NCBI RefSeq assembly: GCF_017921975.2
Contig: NZ_JAGEMO020000004.1
Span: 62,001 to 126,000, forward strand
From: Hymenobacter terricola
Lineage (GTDB): Bacteria; Bacteroidota; Bacteroidia; Cytophagales; Hymenobacteraceae
Reading direction: 5' to 3'
Length of the DNA stretch: 64,000 nt
Shown: positions 8,220 through 16,854 of the stretch, piece by piece
Numbering within the stretch: position 1 is the stretch's first letter
How the letters are laid out: each line of letters starts with the position of its first letter
Notes under the pieces: model-generated
Database searches by the model: none
The model's input: only the letters and a program-made list of their open reading frames with translations
What the model was told of the DNA's origin: nothing
Made by a program: the position numbers and the translations under genes

Positions 8220-8864
8220 CTAGCGCAGGTCTACCACTTTCACGCCCTTGTACTTGGCCTTATCGAAGGCAAACGTACCGGCATCGGTAGGCGGGTTAGG
8301 CTGAAATTTCTTGATGTAGAACGTGTACTGGTTGCCGTTCTTTTTGAACATCTGCCAGCTTTTCACGGAAGCATCCTTTTTGCGCACCTTCAGGCGCACT
8401 TTAAACACGTCATTCTGGCGGTTTTCCGGCGAAAGCTCGATGACATCCAGGGCTTCGCCGCCCTCCTGCACCTGTTGCACATAGTTGTACTTGTAGCCCT
8501 TTTTATACATCGTATAAATCTGGGATGGCGACATTTCCTGCGAATCCGGGTCAGAATCGGAGATATTTACCTCGTTTTCGTTCTTGAGATAGGTCCAGGT
8601 GGTTTTGCCGTCGTTGATGACTTCCTGGCCGCTGATTTTCAGTCGGAATTTCTGGCCACTCACCACAATATCGCCGTTGATGTTCTGCTTCACTTTGGCG
8701 CCGGGGTTTTCCAGCGTCTGGGTAAAAGTGGCCTGGAACGCTTTCAAGGCCTGATACTTGGCGCTCATCTGGTCCAGGATTTTACCAGCTTTGGGGTCCT
8801 GCTGAGCGGCGGCGGGCAAGGCCAGCGAAGCCGCGAGCAACAGGAGAGAGAATGATTTTTTCAT
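8220..8864 (-). CDS. LolA-like outer membrane lipoprotein carrier protein
   Basis: A 214-residue periplasmic protein. The ATG at 8864 gives a clean signal peptide (MKKSFSLLLLAASLALPAAA, cleaved before QQDPKAG). The mature part has the LolA/LppX fold pattern: AFQATFTQTLENPGAKV, then GDIVVSGQKFRLKISGQEVINDGKTTWTY, with QIYTMYKKGYKYNY and KKFQPNPP downstream. LolA-type proteins carry lipoproteins across the periplasm or, in Bacteroidota paralogues, assist other envelope substrates. It lies just after ftsK in the same direction with a 146-base gap. Confidence 0.82.
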   Translation of the reverse strand: MKKSFSLLLLAASLALPAAAQQDPKAGKILDQMSAKYQALKAFQATFTQTLENPGAKVKQNINGDIVVSGQKFRLKISGQEVINDGKTTWTYLKNENEVNISDSDPDSQEMSPSQIYTMYKKGYKYNYVQQVQEGGEALDVIELSPENRQNDVFKVRLKVRKKDASVKSWQMFKKNGNQYTFYIKKFQPNPPTDAGTFAFDKAKYKGVKVVDLR

Positions 8865-9010
8865 TAGAAGGGGGGAACTGAGAGCTTCTGTCGGATGCTC
8901 AGATAGCCAGATACGGGTTTCGTTTAACAAACGACCGGCCAGAATGCGAATGAAGACCCGATGAAGACAAAAATAGTTCGCCGTGAAAGCACGAGCTTAT
9001 GCGGCCACGT

Positions 9011-11980
9011 TTACTTCATGCTGTTCAACAGCTGCTCCAGCTGGTACTCGTCGGGAATGAGCACGTCGCGGGCCTTGCTGCCTTCGAACGGACCCACGAT
9101 GCCGGCGTGCTGGAGCTGGTCGATTAGGCGGCCGGCCCGGTTGTAGCCCAGCTTCAGCTTGCGCTGGAGCAGGCTGGTGCTGCCCTGCTGGTGCAGCACG
9201 ATGCAGCGGGCGGCTTCGTCAAACATGGTGTCGCGCTCGGAGGGGTCCATTTCCTCGTTGCCGCTGCCGGCGTCGCCGTCGGCCCCGGCCACTTCGGGCA
9301 GCAGGTAGGCGTCGGAATAGCCCTGCTGCCCGCCGATGAAGTCGCAGACGCGGTCCACTTCCGGCGTGTCGATGAAGGCGCACTGCACCCGAATCAGGTC
9401 CGAGCCGGCCGAGAACAGCATGTCGCCCTGGCCGATGAGCTGGTCGGCCCCGCCGGTGTCCAGAATGGTGCGCGAGTCAATTTTGCTGGTCACCTTAAAG
9501 GAAATCCGGCAGGGAAAGTTGGCTTTGATGATGCCGGTGATGACGTTTACGCTCGGGCGCTGGGTGGCCACGATGAGGTGAATGCCGATGGCGCGGGCCA
9601 GCTGCGCGAGGCGCGCAATGGGGGTTTCCACTTCCTTGCCGGCGGTCATCATCAGGTCGGCCAACTCGTCGATTACCAGCACGATGAAGGGCAGGAAGCG
9701 GTGGCCTTTCTTGGGATTGAGGCGGCGCTCGATGAACTTAACGTTGTACTCCTTCAGATTGCGGCAGCCGGCTTCTTTCAGCAGGTCGTAGCGCCGGTCC
9801 ATCTCCATGCACAACGAGTTGAGCGTGTTCACCACCTTTTTGGTGTCAGTGATGATGGCCTCGTCGGTGTCGGGCAGCTTGGCCAGGTAGTGGCGCTCAA
9901 TTTTATTGAAGATGCTCAGTTCTACCTTTTTGGGGTCGACGAGCACAAATTTCAGCTGGGCCGGGTGGCGCTTGTAGAGCAGCGAGGCCAGAATTACGTT
10001 CAGCCCCACCGACTTGCCCTGGCCCGTGGCCCCGGCCATGAGCAAGTGGGGCATCTTGGCCAAATCGGCCACGAACACCTCGTTGGTGATGGTGCGGCCG
10101 AAGGCGATGGGCAGGTCCATTTCGGTGCGGGCAAACTTCTCCGAGCCCAGCACCGAACGGATGCTCACCATCTCCTTTTTCGTGTTCGGCACCTCGATGC
10201 CGATGGTGCCTTTGCCGGGAATGGGCGCGATGATGCGGATGCCCAACGCGGCCAGGCTCAGGGCAATATCGTCTTCGAGGGCCTTGATTTTGGAGATGCG
10301 CACGCCGGCTTCGGGCACGATTTCGTAGAGCGTGACCGTGGGGCCGATGGTGGCCTTGATGCTGGCAATGCTGATGCCGTAGTGGCCCAGCGTTTCCACG
10401 ATGCGGTCCTTGTTGGCTTCGAGCTCTTCCTTCGTGACCTGGGCCTTGGCCTGGCCGTAGTCATTGAGCAGCTCCAGGGTGGGAAATTGGTAGCGGGGCA
10501 GGTCCAGCGTGGGGTCGTAGTTCACGTTGGGCATGGCCTCGGTGTCCTCGTCCTCATCGGCCACCGCAGCGATGTCGGCCCCGGCGTTCGGGTCCAGGTC
10601 GTCGCGGCCGGGCAGGGTAATTTCCAGGGAGCGGGCCTGGGGAGCGGGAAGTGGGGAGCGGGGAGCGGGCAGGTCGCCATCGGCCAAATCGGCCAGCGAA
10701 AGCGGTGTGGGAATGGTGGACGCGGGCACGCCTGGAGTCACGGCTGGCGCTTCCGGCGTGGGCATTTCAATGGAGAACGCCGGGCCCGTAGGCGCCAGCG
10801 GCACGGCAGCAGCGGCAACCGCCGCAGTGGCGGGCATCACAGCAGCGGGCGCGGCCAGCGTACTGGCCACGCTTAGGGCCACCCCTGCGCCGGGGCGTGG
10901 GGCGGGCTCAAACTCCTTGGTGGCCGGCGCTGCTTCCTCTGGTTCGTCGGTGCTGAGCTGCAGAGCCGGGCGGGCGGCTTGCGCGCCGCTGGCGGCCACG
11001 GTAGCCGTCGAAATTGCTGCCGATTCCTGCACCGGGGGTTTTGCTTTGGGCGGCGCCGCCACAGCCGCAGGGGCTACGGCGGCAGCTTGCTCGGCGGCAA
11101 TTTCGGCTTCCAGCTCGGCGTCTTCGTCGGCATCGTCCTCGGTGCGGAGGCGGCGGAAACTGCCCAGGTTGAGGCTGGTGACGTTGAAGAAGAACACTAC
11201 GAACGAAATCAACGCGAAGGCCAGCAGCAGCACCGTGCCCCAGCCAATGAGGCTGTCGAGCCAGGACGCGGCCTCGAAGCCCACGCCGCCGCACAGAAAA
11301 TCGAGCCGGTGGGCCAGGGCAGGGTCGGCGCCGGGCGAGGCCAGGCTCACCACCACGTAGCCCAGCAGCACGCTCAGCCAGGCCATGGTGAACAGGCCCA
11401 GTGCCAGCACGTAGCTCACCGAGCCGCCTGCGGTGCGAAACACAATCTTATACCCCAGAAAAAACACGATGGGAATGAGGGCAAACGCCGCCACGCCAAA
11501 CAGCTTGTAGATGAACAGCTGCGCGGCCCAGGCGCCCAGCAGGCCCAGCCAATTGCCCGATTCCTGCCCGGCTTCTTTCACGGGAACGGTTCCCATGGCG
11601 GCCACTACGCTCTGGTCGGCGTGGCCCGTGAACAGGAACGAGGTGAAGGCGATGGTGAGGTATAGGCTCCCCAGCAGGAGGCCAAAGCCAATGAACAGGT
11701 GAAAGCGCCGGTCGCGCAGCATGGCCAGCACATTGCTCACCCCCGGCAACGGCCCCCGTGGGGCGCGGGGTGGCCTGGGGGCGGCGGGCCGCTGACCGGG
11801 AGCCGCGGGCCGGGCATTTTTAGGCACGTTGGCGGCCGCGGGACGGGGCTCCGGGCGGGCCGGAGCGGGCTCGGGGGCCGCGCCGGCGGGGCGCGCCTCG
11901 TTGCGCCGCGGCTGCCGGGGCTCGGCGGGGCGGTTGGCAGAGGAGCCGGCGGGGGTGTTTTTATAACGATTATCTGCCAT
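9011..11980 (-). CDS. ftsK: DNA translocase FtsK
   Basis: A 989-residue septal DNA pump that moves chromosome termini and activates XerCD recombination. The N-terminus (about 1-85) is Pro/Ala/Arg-rich and cytoplasmic. Hydrophobic segments between about 95 and 270 form the membrane domain. An Ala/Pro-rich linker runs to about 470. The motor follows, with Walker A GATGQGKSVGLN (near 647) and Walker B VLVIDELADLM (near 767). A C-terminal gamma winged helix (TSLLQRKLKLGYNRAGRLID) recognises polar DNA motifs. The recombinase xerD lies 265 bases upstream in the same direction, which fits their joint role. Confidence 0.96.
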   Translation of the reverse strand: MADNRYKNTPAGSSANRPAEPRQPRRNEARPAGAAPEPAPARPEPRPAAANVPKNARPAAPGQRPAAPRPPRAPRGPLPGVSNVLAMLRDRRFHLFIGFGLLLGSLYLTIAFTSFLFTGHADQSVVAAMGTVPVKEAGQESGNWLGLLGAWAAQLFIYKLFGVAAFALIPIVFFLGYKIVFRTAGGSVSYVLALGLFTMAWLSVLLGYVVVSLASPGADPALAHRLDFLCGGVGFEAASWLDSLIGWGTVLLLAFALISFVVFFFNVTSLNLGSFRRLRTEDDADEDAELEAEIAAEQAAAVAPAAVAAPPKAKPPVQESAAISTATVAASGAQAARPALQLSTDEPEEAAPATKEFEPAPRPGAGVALSVASTLAAPAAVMPATAAVAAAAVPLAPTGPAFSIEMPTPEAPAVTPGVPASTIPTPLSLADLADGDLPAPRSPLPAPQARSLEITLPGRDDLDPNAGADIAAVADEDEDTEAMPNVNYDPTLDLPRYQFPTLELLNDYGQAKAQVTKEELEANKDRIVETLGHYGISIASIKATIGPTVTLYEIVPEAGVRISKIKALEDDIALSLAALGIRIIAPIPGKGTIGIEVPNTKKEMVSIRSVLGSEKFARTEMDLPIAFGRTITNEVFVADLAKMPHLLMAGATGQGKSVGLNVILASLLYKRHPAQLKFVLVDPKKVELSIFNKIERHYLAKLPDTDEAIITDTKKVVNTLNSLCMEMDRRYDLLKEAGCRNLKEYNVKFIERRLNPKKGHRFLPFIVLVIDELADLMMTAGKEVETPIARLAQLARAIGIHLIVATQRPSVNVITGIIKANFPCRISFKVTSKIDSRTILDTGGADQLIGQGDMLFSAGSDLIRVQCAFIDTPEVDRVCDFIGGQQGYSDAYLLPEVAGADGDAGSGNEEMDPSERDTMFDEAARCIVLHQQGSTSLLQRKLKLGYNRAGRLIDQLQHAGIVGPFEGSKARDVLIPDEYQLEQLLNSMK

Positions 11981-11999
11981 TCTACGGAAGCATAAAGGC

Positions 12000-12007
12000 C
12001 AAATCTA
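12000..12007 (-). promoter_or_regulatory. Possible -7 element of the ftsK promoter
   Basis: The minus strand reads TAGATTTG (TANNTTTG consensus) 20 bases upstream of the ftsK ATG. The rest of the 265-base gap up to xerD holds no convincing gene or structure. Confidence 0.35.
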
Positions 12008-12245
12008 CGCAATTCACGGCGGTTTTTAGCGCGGCGTGCCCCGCTCCTGCCCTGCTGTGCGCTGCAACTTGGGCTGCTGTTCAGCTTGTTCGTCACGGGC
12101 GCGGGCCGCTGCCTTCACCGCTTCTACTACTCCTGCCTTTTGCGCACCTGGGCCATGCCCACGCCCATTTTTCGTCATCAACAAAGCCAGTGGTTAATGT
12201 GCGGTCTGTTTCGACGGCTCCAACTACTAGCTGGCTGGCGGCGAC

Positions 12246-13145
12246 CTAGCTGCGCGGGTGAAACTCGGTGATGACCTGCCGCAGATAGTCCCGGTCGAGG
12301 TGCGTGTAGATTTCGGTGGTGGTGATGCTGGCGTGGCCCAGCATTTCCTGCACGGCGCGCAGGTCGGCGCCGCCCTCAATGAGGTGCGTGGCGAAAGAAT
12401 GCCGCAGCGTGTGCGGGCTGATGGTTTTGCGCAGGCCCGCCTGCTCGGCCAGTTTTTTGAGGGTGGTGAACACGGTGATGCGCGACAGCGGCCGGCCGCG
12501 CTGGCTCAGAAACGCAAAATCCTCGGCTCCGCTTTTGATGTCGAGGTGCCCGCGCACGCCGCTGAGGTAGAAATTGAGGTGCTTGAGGGCTTCGCGGCCA
12601 ATGGGCACGAGGCGCTCCTTGTTGCCCTTGCCCACCACTTTCACAAAGCCCTGCTCGGCGTACATATTGCTCAGCCGCAGGTCGCAGAGCTCGCTCACGC
12701 GCAGGCCGGAGGAATACATGACTTCAAGCAGGGCGCGGGCGCGTAGGCCGTCGTCGGTACTCAGGTCGATGATGGCCAGCAGCTGCTCGATTTCGGGGTA
12801 GCTGAGGGTGTCCGGGAGATGGCGGCCGGTTTTGGGGGCTTCCAGGGTATCGGTGGGGTCCAGCTTCAGCAGGTCTTCCATGATGAGGAAGTTGAAAAAC
12901 GCCTTGAGGCCCGACAGCGTGCGGGCCTGCGAGGTGGCGCTCAGGCCCAGCCCTTGCAGCGTGGCCAGAAAATCGCGCAGCACCGGCGTGGTGATTTGCG
13001 TGGGGCCAACGTGCAGCTTCTCAAACAACAAAAACTGCTGGAGCTTGCCTACGTCGCGCACATAGGCTTCCACCGAGTTGGGCGAGAGCGACTTTTCGAG
13101 GCGCAGGTAGCCGTCGAATTGTTTAATTGCCTGGGGCCAGGTCAT
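12246..13145 (-). CDS. xerD: Site-specific tyrosine recombinase XerD
   Basis: A 299-residue recombinase that resolves chromosome dimers at dif. The N-terminal SAM-like core-binding domain (FDGYLRLEKSLSPNSVEAY) precedes the catalytic domain, which has all the expected residues: Arg in SSGLRVSELCDL, Lys in VVGKGNKERLVPIG, HTLRHSFATHL (His-x-x-Arg), the GHASI His and the nucleophilic Tyr in TTEIYTHLD. The ATG at 13145 (MTWPQAIKQ) matches the usual XerD start better than an upstream TTG at 13157. It is co-directional with ftsK. Confidence 0.93.
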   Translation of the reverse strand: MTWPQAIKQFDGYLRLEKSLSPNSVEAYVRDVGKLQQFLLFEKLHVGPTQITTPVLRDFLATLQGLGLSATSQARTLSGLKAFFNFLIMEDLLKLDPTDTLEAPKTGRHLPDTLSYPEIEQLLAIIDLSTDDGLRARALLEVMYSSGLRVSELCDLRLSNMYAEQGFVKVVGKGNKERLVPIGREALKHLNFYLSGVRGHLDIKSGAEDFAFLSQRGRPLSRITVFTTLKKLAEQAGLRKTISPHTLRHSFATHLIEGGADLRAVQEMLGHASITTTEIYTHLDRDYLRQVITEFHPRS

Positions 13146-13322
13146 TTCATTTACCAACTATCAATTAACCTTTAACGCCCAGACGGGCGCTAATGGCGCG
13201 GGAAAGCCGCCGATGTAGCTTGCAGCCCCAAAGAACGCAGCCAATTACCGAAACGGCCGGCATGTTAATGAACCTGCGCCGCCGGCGTGCTAAATGTTAA
13301 CTGATAATTGTTAAATGAACTA

Positions 13323-13769
13323 ATGGACATCCTCATCCTCAACGGCCCCAACCTCAACCTGCTCGGCCGCCGCGAGCCCGGCATCTACGGCAACCGCTCG
13401 TTTGAAGACTTTTTCCCCGAGCTGGCCGAAGCTTTTCCCAAACTCACGCTCACCCAGTTCCAATCGAACCATGAAGGCGCCATTCTCGACAAGCTCCACG
13501 AAGTGGGTTTCTCGCTCGATGGCATCGTGCTGAACGCCGGCGGGCTCACCCACACCAGCGTGGCCCTGGCCGATGCCGTGGCCGCCATCAACACGCCCGT
13601 GGTGGAGGTGCACCTGAGCAACCTGGCCGCCCGCGAGGATTTCCGCCAACGCAGCTTGTTTGGCCGGCACTGCGCCGGCAGCATCAGCGGCTTCGGGCTG
13701 GAGAGCTACCGGCTGGCTGTGCAATGGTTCGTGAACCAGCAGCCCAAGCGGGTGGGGTTTCGGGTGTGA
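13323..13769 (+). CDS. aroQ: Type II 3-dehydroquinate dehydratase
   Basis: A 148-residue shikimate-pathway enzyme that converts 3-dehydroquinate to 3-dehydroshikimate. It is full length for the dodecameric type II family. Hallmarks are NGPNLNLLGRREPGIYG at the start (with the lid Arg and the catalytic Tyr of this family), FQSNHEGAILDKLHE, NAGGLTHTSVALADA, EVHLSNLAAREDFRQRS. The ATG at 13323 begins right at the first beta strand. It is divergent from xerD, with about 177 bases between, and is followed by the 42-bp repeat array. Confidence 0.95.
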   Translation: MDILILNGPNLNLLGRREPGIYGNRSFEDFFPELAEAFPKLTLTQFQSNHEGAILDKLHEVGFSLDGIVLNAGGLTHTSVALADAVAAINTPVVEVHLSNLAAREDFRQRSLFGRHCAGSISGFGLESYRLAVQWFVNQQPKRVGFRV

Positions 13770-14036
13770 GGCAACGTCGAATGTTTACACTGGCTGTGGG
13801 ACGGAGGCGCCGGGTCCTCGTGTAAGTTACATTAGCCTTGGGAGGGAGGCGCCGGGCACCAATGTAAGTTGCATTGGCCATGAGAAGACGGTGCCGGGTG
13901 CCGATGTAACTTACATTGGTTATGGGAAGACGGTACCGGGTGCCGGTGTAAGTTACATTGGCAAGGCAATAGCCCGGCCGAGCATCTCGTGTCAAACCGC
14001 GTGCAAAATCCTTCCCATGCGGGTTTGCGTACCCGC
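13770..14036. repeat. 42-bp minisatellite with internal palindromes
   Basis: This spacer between aroQ and the class V aminotransferase holds near-identical units starting at 13783, 13822, 13864, 13906 and 13948. Steps are 42 bp except the first (39); the last copy is partial. Each unit has a near-perfect 15-bp palindrome (aatgtaaSttacatt) followed by a g-rich spacer containing ccgggtgcc or ccgggcacc. A 42-bp step places the palindromes on one helix face. No gene is supported: the minus-strand reading frame across it is just the repeat translated. Confidence 0.85.
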
Positions 14037-14044
14037 TACCTTTG
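14037..14044 (+). promoter_or_regulatory. Possible -7 element for the class V aminotransferase
   Basis: TACCTTTG matches TANNTTTG and ends 37 bases before the aminotransferase ATG. It lies just downstream of the 42-bp repeat array. Confidence 0.4.
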
Positions 14045-14081
14045 CCCCGGCGGTGCCCCTCCCCTCTAGCTTCAACTCCTC

Positions 14082-15149
14082 ATGTATACTTTCAATCCCG
14101 GGCCTTCGGCCGTATATCCCGCCGTTCGCCAGTACCTCACCGATGCCTTCGACGAGGGTTGGCTCTCGGCCCCGCACCGCTCCGAAAAAGTAACCAGCCT
14201 GGTGCGCCAGACCGTCACCGACCTCAAAACCAAGCTCAACGTGCCGCAGGACTACACGGTCCTGTTCACCAACTCGGCCACCGAATGCTGGGAAATCCTG
14301 GCTCAGAGTCTCACCCCGCGCCGCTCGTTTCACCTTTATAACGGCGACTTTGGCGAGAAGTGGATGAAGTATGCCCAGGCCCTGCGGCCGGCCAGCACGG
14401 GCCTGTCGTTCGGCCTCGATGAGGTGCCCGACGTGGCCAGCCTCCCCTTCGCCCCCGACGATACGGATTTGGTTTGCATCACCCAGAACGAAACCAGCAC
14501 CGCCACCCAGCTGCGCGAGGGCTTCATCCTGAACCTCTACAACCGCCTCGGCGGGGCCCTGCTGGCCGTGGATGCCACCAGCTCGCTGGCCGGCCTGAAC
14601 CTGAAATACATCAAGGCCGACGTCTGGTTTGGGTCGGTGCAGAAGTGCTTTGGGCTGCCCGCGGGCCTGGGCGTGATGATTTTGTCGCCCCGCGCCGTGG
14701 CCCAGGCCAAAGTCGTGAACGACCGGGCGCATTACAACGGCCTGCCCGCCGCACTGGCCCAGATGCTGAACTACCAGACCAACTACACGCCCAACGTCCT
14801 CGGCATTTACCTGCTGAGCCGCGTGCTGGCCGACCGCGAGCCCATCAAAACCGTGCACCAGCACCTCGTGGACCGCGCCGAGAAGCTCTACGCCTTCTTC
14901 GAGCAGGCCACCCCGCTCCAGCCCTTCGTCACGAACCCCGAAACCCGCTCCACCACCGTCATCGGCCTCAAAGGCGAGCCGGCCCTCATCGAGGAAATCA
15001 AAGCCAAAGCCAAGGAAGCCGGCCTGCAGCTGGGCAGCGGCTACGGCCCGCTGAAAAACACCACCGTCCGCATCGCCAACTTCCCCGCCGTGCCCGATGC
15101 CGCCATGGAAGCCCTTGTGCAGTTTTTCGCCAAGGAATACCCTGGGTAA
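14082..15149 (+). CDS. Class V aminotransferase, phosphoserine/alanine-glyoxylate type
   Basis: A 355-residue PLP-dependent fold-type I enzyme. It begins MYTFNPGPSAVYPAV, the FNPGP opening of SerC-like and alanine-glyoxylate aminotransferases. LFTNSATECWEIL binds the cofactor phosphate, LLAVDATSSLAGLNL carries the Asp that pairs with the pyridine nitrogen, and FGSVQKCFGLPAG carries the probable Schiff-base Lys. It could be the phosphoserine aminotransferase of serine synthesis, but the classical SerC substrate motifs are not clear, so I leave the symbol empty. Confidence 0.8.
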   Translation: MYTFNPGPSAVYPAVRQYLTDAFDEGWLSAPHRSEKVTSLVRQTVTDLKTKLNVPQDYTVLFTNSATECWEILAQSLTPRRSFHLYNGDFGEKWMKYAQALRPASTGLSFGLDEVPDVASLPFAPDDTDLVCITQNETSTATQLREGFILNLYNRLGGALLAVDATSSLAGLNLKYIKADVWFGSVQKCFGLPAGLGVMILSPRAVAQAKVVNDRAHYNGLPAALAQMLNYQTNYTPNVLGIYLLSRVLADREPIKTVHQHLVDRAEKLYAFFEQATPLQPFVTNPETRSTTVIGLKGEPALIEEIKAKAKEAGLQLGSGYGPLKNTTVRIANFPAVPDAAMEALVQFFAKEYPG

Positions 15150-15173
15150 TTAGAGATGAATAAGGAGTAAAAG

Positions 15174-15290
15174 AACGTCATGCTGAGCGCCGCCGAAGCA
15201 GCTCGCTTCGGGCAGTAAATCAATCGTGAAAAGGCCCTTGATTAGTAGTAGTAGCAGGCGAGCTGCTTCGGCGGCGCTCAGCATGACGTT
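15174..15290. repeat. Dispersed palindrome, perfect 33-bp arms (aacgtcatgc family)
   Basis: The arms 15174-15206 and 15258-15290 are perfect reverse complements, ending in aacgtcatgctgagc / gctcagcatgacgtt. They surround a 51-base AT-richer loop. It fills most of the gap between the aminotransferase and the marC-like gene. Related palindromes with the same tips occur at 15874, 37921, 42265 and 50201. Confidence 0.9.
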
Positions 15291-15307
15291 CAAAAATCAG
15301 TTCAACC

Positions 15308-15868
15308 GTGCTCAACTTCCAGCAAATCCTCTCCGTTACGCTCACCCTTTTCGCGGTGATTGACATCATCGGCTCCATTCCGATTATCATTCAGATTCGG
15401 CAGCGCGAGGGGCAGATTAAGGCCGAGCTGGCCACCTTCGTGGCGGGCTGTCTGATGGTGGCTTTCCTGTTTCTGGGCCAGAGCATTCTGCGGCTTTTTG
15501 GGGTTGATAATGAGAGTTTTGCCCTGGCCGGGGCGGTCATCATCTTCCTCATCGGGCTGGAAATGATACTCGGCATCGAACTGTTCAAATCCAACCTCAC
15601 GGCCAGCACGGGCTCCATCGTGCCCCTGGCGTTTCCGCTCATCACCGGGGCCGGCACCATGACCACGCTGCTCTCGCTGCGCGCCGCCTACACGCTGCCC
15701 AACATCCTGGTCGGCATCCTGCTGAACCTGGTTTTCGTGTACGTCGTGCTCAAAACCAGCCCCTGGATTGAGCGCCAGCTTGGCAAAGCCGGCGAAGATG
15801 TGCTCCGCCGCGTGTTCGGCGTGATTCTGCTGGCCATCGCCATCAAGTTATTCAAAGCCAATTTTTAA
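15308..15868 (+). CDS. MarC family integral membrane protein
   Basis: A 186-residue inner-membrane protein of the MarC/UPF0056 (NAAT) family, with about six hydrophobic helices. Family signatures are FAVIDIIGSIPIII near the start, an IIFLIGLEMILGIE segment and VPLAFPLITGAGTMTTLLSL mid-protein. A GTG start at 15308 (reading MLNFQQILSV) is used, since no ATG precedes the first helix. The transported substrate is not established for this family. It is flanked on both sides by aacgtcatgc-family palindromes. Confidence 0.88.
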   Translation: MLNFQQILSVTLTLFAVIDIIGSIPIIIQIRQREGQIKAELATFVAGCLMVAFLFLGQSILRLFGVDNESFALAGAVIIFLIGLEMILGIELFKSNLTASTGSIVPLAFPLITGAGTMTTLLSLRAAYTLPNILVGILLNLVFVYVVLKTSPWIERQLGKAGEDVLRRVFGVILLAIAIKLFKANF

Positions 15869-15873
15869 CCATT

Positions 15874-15909
15874 GACCGTCATGCTTCGGCTGCGCTCAGC
15901 ATGACGGTC
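15874..15909. repeat. Dispersed palindrome overlapping the rnhA start
   Basis: The arms gaccgtcatgc (15874-15884) and gcatgacggtc (15899-15909) are perfect complements around ttcggctgcgctca. The right arm contains the ATG at 15901 used by rnhA. Confidence 0.8.
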
Positions 15910-16398
15910 TTATCATTCCTGATTCCCTTGATTCACCTGTTCACCGACGGCTCGGCCCGCGGCAACCCCGGCCCCGGCGGCTACGGCGCCATCCTGCGCT
16001 ACGGCCCCCACGAAAAGGAGCTGACCCAGGGCTTCCGCCGCACTACCAACAACCGCATGGAACTGCTGGCCGTGATTGTGGGCCTCGAAGCCGTGACCCG
16101 CCCCGAGCTGCCCATCCGCGTCGTCTCCGATTCCAAGTACGTGGTCGATGCCGTGGAGAAAAAGTGGGTGTTCGGCTGGGAAAAGAAGCCCGATTTTGGC
16201 AAGAAGGCCAACGAGGACCTGTGGCGCCGCTTCCTGCGCATCTACAAGCAGCGCAACGTCACCTTCCACTGGATAAAAGGCCACGCCGGCCACGCCGAAA
16301 ACGAGCGTTGCGACGTGCTGGCCGTGCAAAGCGCCCTGGGAAAAGGGCTTTTGGTGGATGAGGGGTACGAGGCCATTGTGGGAGCGTCGTCACTCTAA
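15901..16398 (+). CDS. rnhA: Ribonuclease HI
   Basis: A 165-residue endonuclease that cuts RNA in RNA-DNA hybrids. The catalytic DEDD set is visible: Asp16 in FTDGSARGNPGPGG, Glu54 in NNRMELLAV, Asp77 in VVSDSKYVVD and Asp138 in ENERCDVLA, with His128 in the IKGHAGH loop. The first in-frame ATG (15901) lies inside a palindromic repeat arm and adds about ten hydrophobic residues before the usual start of the fold. A TTG at 15928 is an alternative start. Confidence 0.93.
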   Translation: MTVLSFLIPLIHLFTDGSARGNPGPGGYGAILRYGPHEKELTQGFRRTTNNRMELLAVIVGLEAVTRPELPIRVVSDSKYVVDAVEKKWVFGWEKKPDFGKKANEDLWRRFLRIYKQRNVTFHWIKGHAGHAENERCDVLAVQSALGKGLLVDEGYEAIVGASSL

Positions 16399-16406
16399 GC
16401 AAACTC

Positions 16407-16811
16407 ATGTACAACCACATTAATTTCTCGGCAGAAAGCCCTGATTACAAGGTTTATGCTCTTGATGAGACTGTCTATCTTAAACAAAAAGCTCAATGCC
16501 ACACGCTAACCGATTTTGAGGAAACGGATATTTACGTTGGGCATCACTACGGCAACCCGACTTCAGCCTTGATTATGAAGGCCGAAAAATATGTTATCGT
16601 GGCTGGACACGGTTTAACGATTTTTGATATCAGGACTGGGACAGAAATTACACCACTAAATCTAGAAAATATAAGCTGGACCAATGCGCTTCATCAAGAC
16701 GAATTGGACGATGTAAACCTAGAGTTTAGATCTATTGCTTACTCCAAAGAAGACAAGCTTCGAGTCTTCAAAATGAATATATTAACCAGCGAATTGACCT
16801 TGCTGGATTAA
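16407..16811 (+). CDS. Orphan hypothetical protein (134 aa), low GC
   Basis: I do not recognise this protein. It is soluble and acidic, with Tyr/His-rich stretches (TDIYVGHHYGNPTSALIMK, YVIVAGHGLTIFDIRTG) and an end rich in charged residues. The strand pattern could be a small beta domain. It sits 8 bases after rnhA and 43 before trmN6. Its base composition is clearly more AT-rich than both neighbours and its codon use differs, which suggests recent acquisition. It might be an immunity-like or otherwise accessory protein, but nothing in the sequence proves this. Confidence 0.65.
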   Translation: MYNHINFSAESPDYKVYALDETVYLKQKAQCHTLTDFEETDIYVGHHYGNPTSALIMKAEKYVIVAGHGLTIFDIRTGTEITPLNLENISWTNALHQDELDDVNLEFRSIAYSKEDKLRVFKMNILTSELTLLD

Positions 16812-16854
16812 AAACTATACTCATTCAGCAGGCCCAACGGCACTATTTCCTCTT

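Noticed and set aside
9191..10876. Long plus-strand frame within ftsK
   Set aside because: Antisense to the FtsK motor domain. His/Gly/Val-rich composition typical of shadow frames at high GC; no domain is recognisable.
12008..12245. Small gene between ftsK and xerD
   Set aside because: The only plus-strand frame (about 61 codons, 12086-12271) overlaps the xerD end, is rich in Arg/Cys/Trp and has no recognisable feature.
13783..13965. CRISPR array
   Set aside because: The 42-bp units are contiguous, with no unique spacers between repeats, and no cas gene is in the window.
13684..13995. Minus-strand frame of 14-residue repeats (NVTYTGTRYRL type)
   Set aside because: It exists only because the 42-bp repeat is divisible by three. 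It overlaps the aroQ 3' end and has no start context or family.
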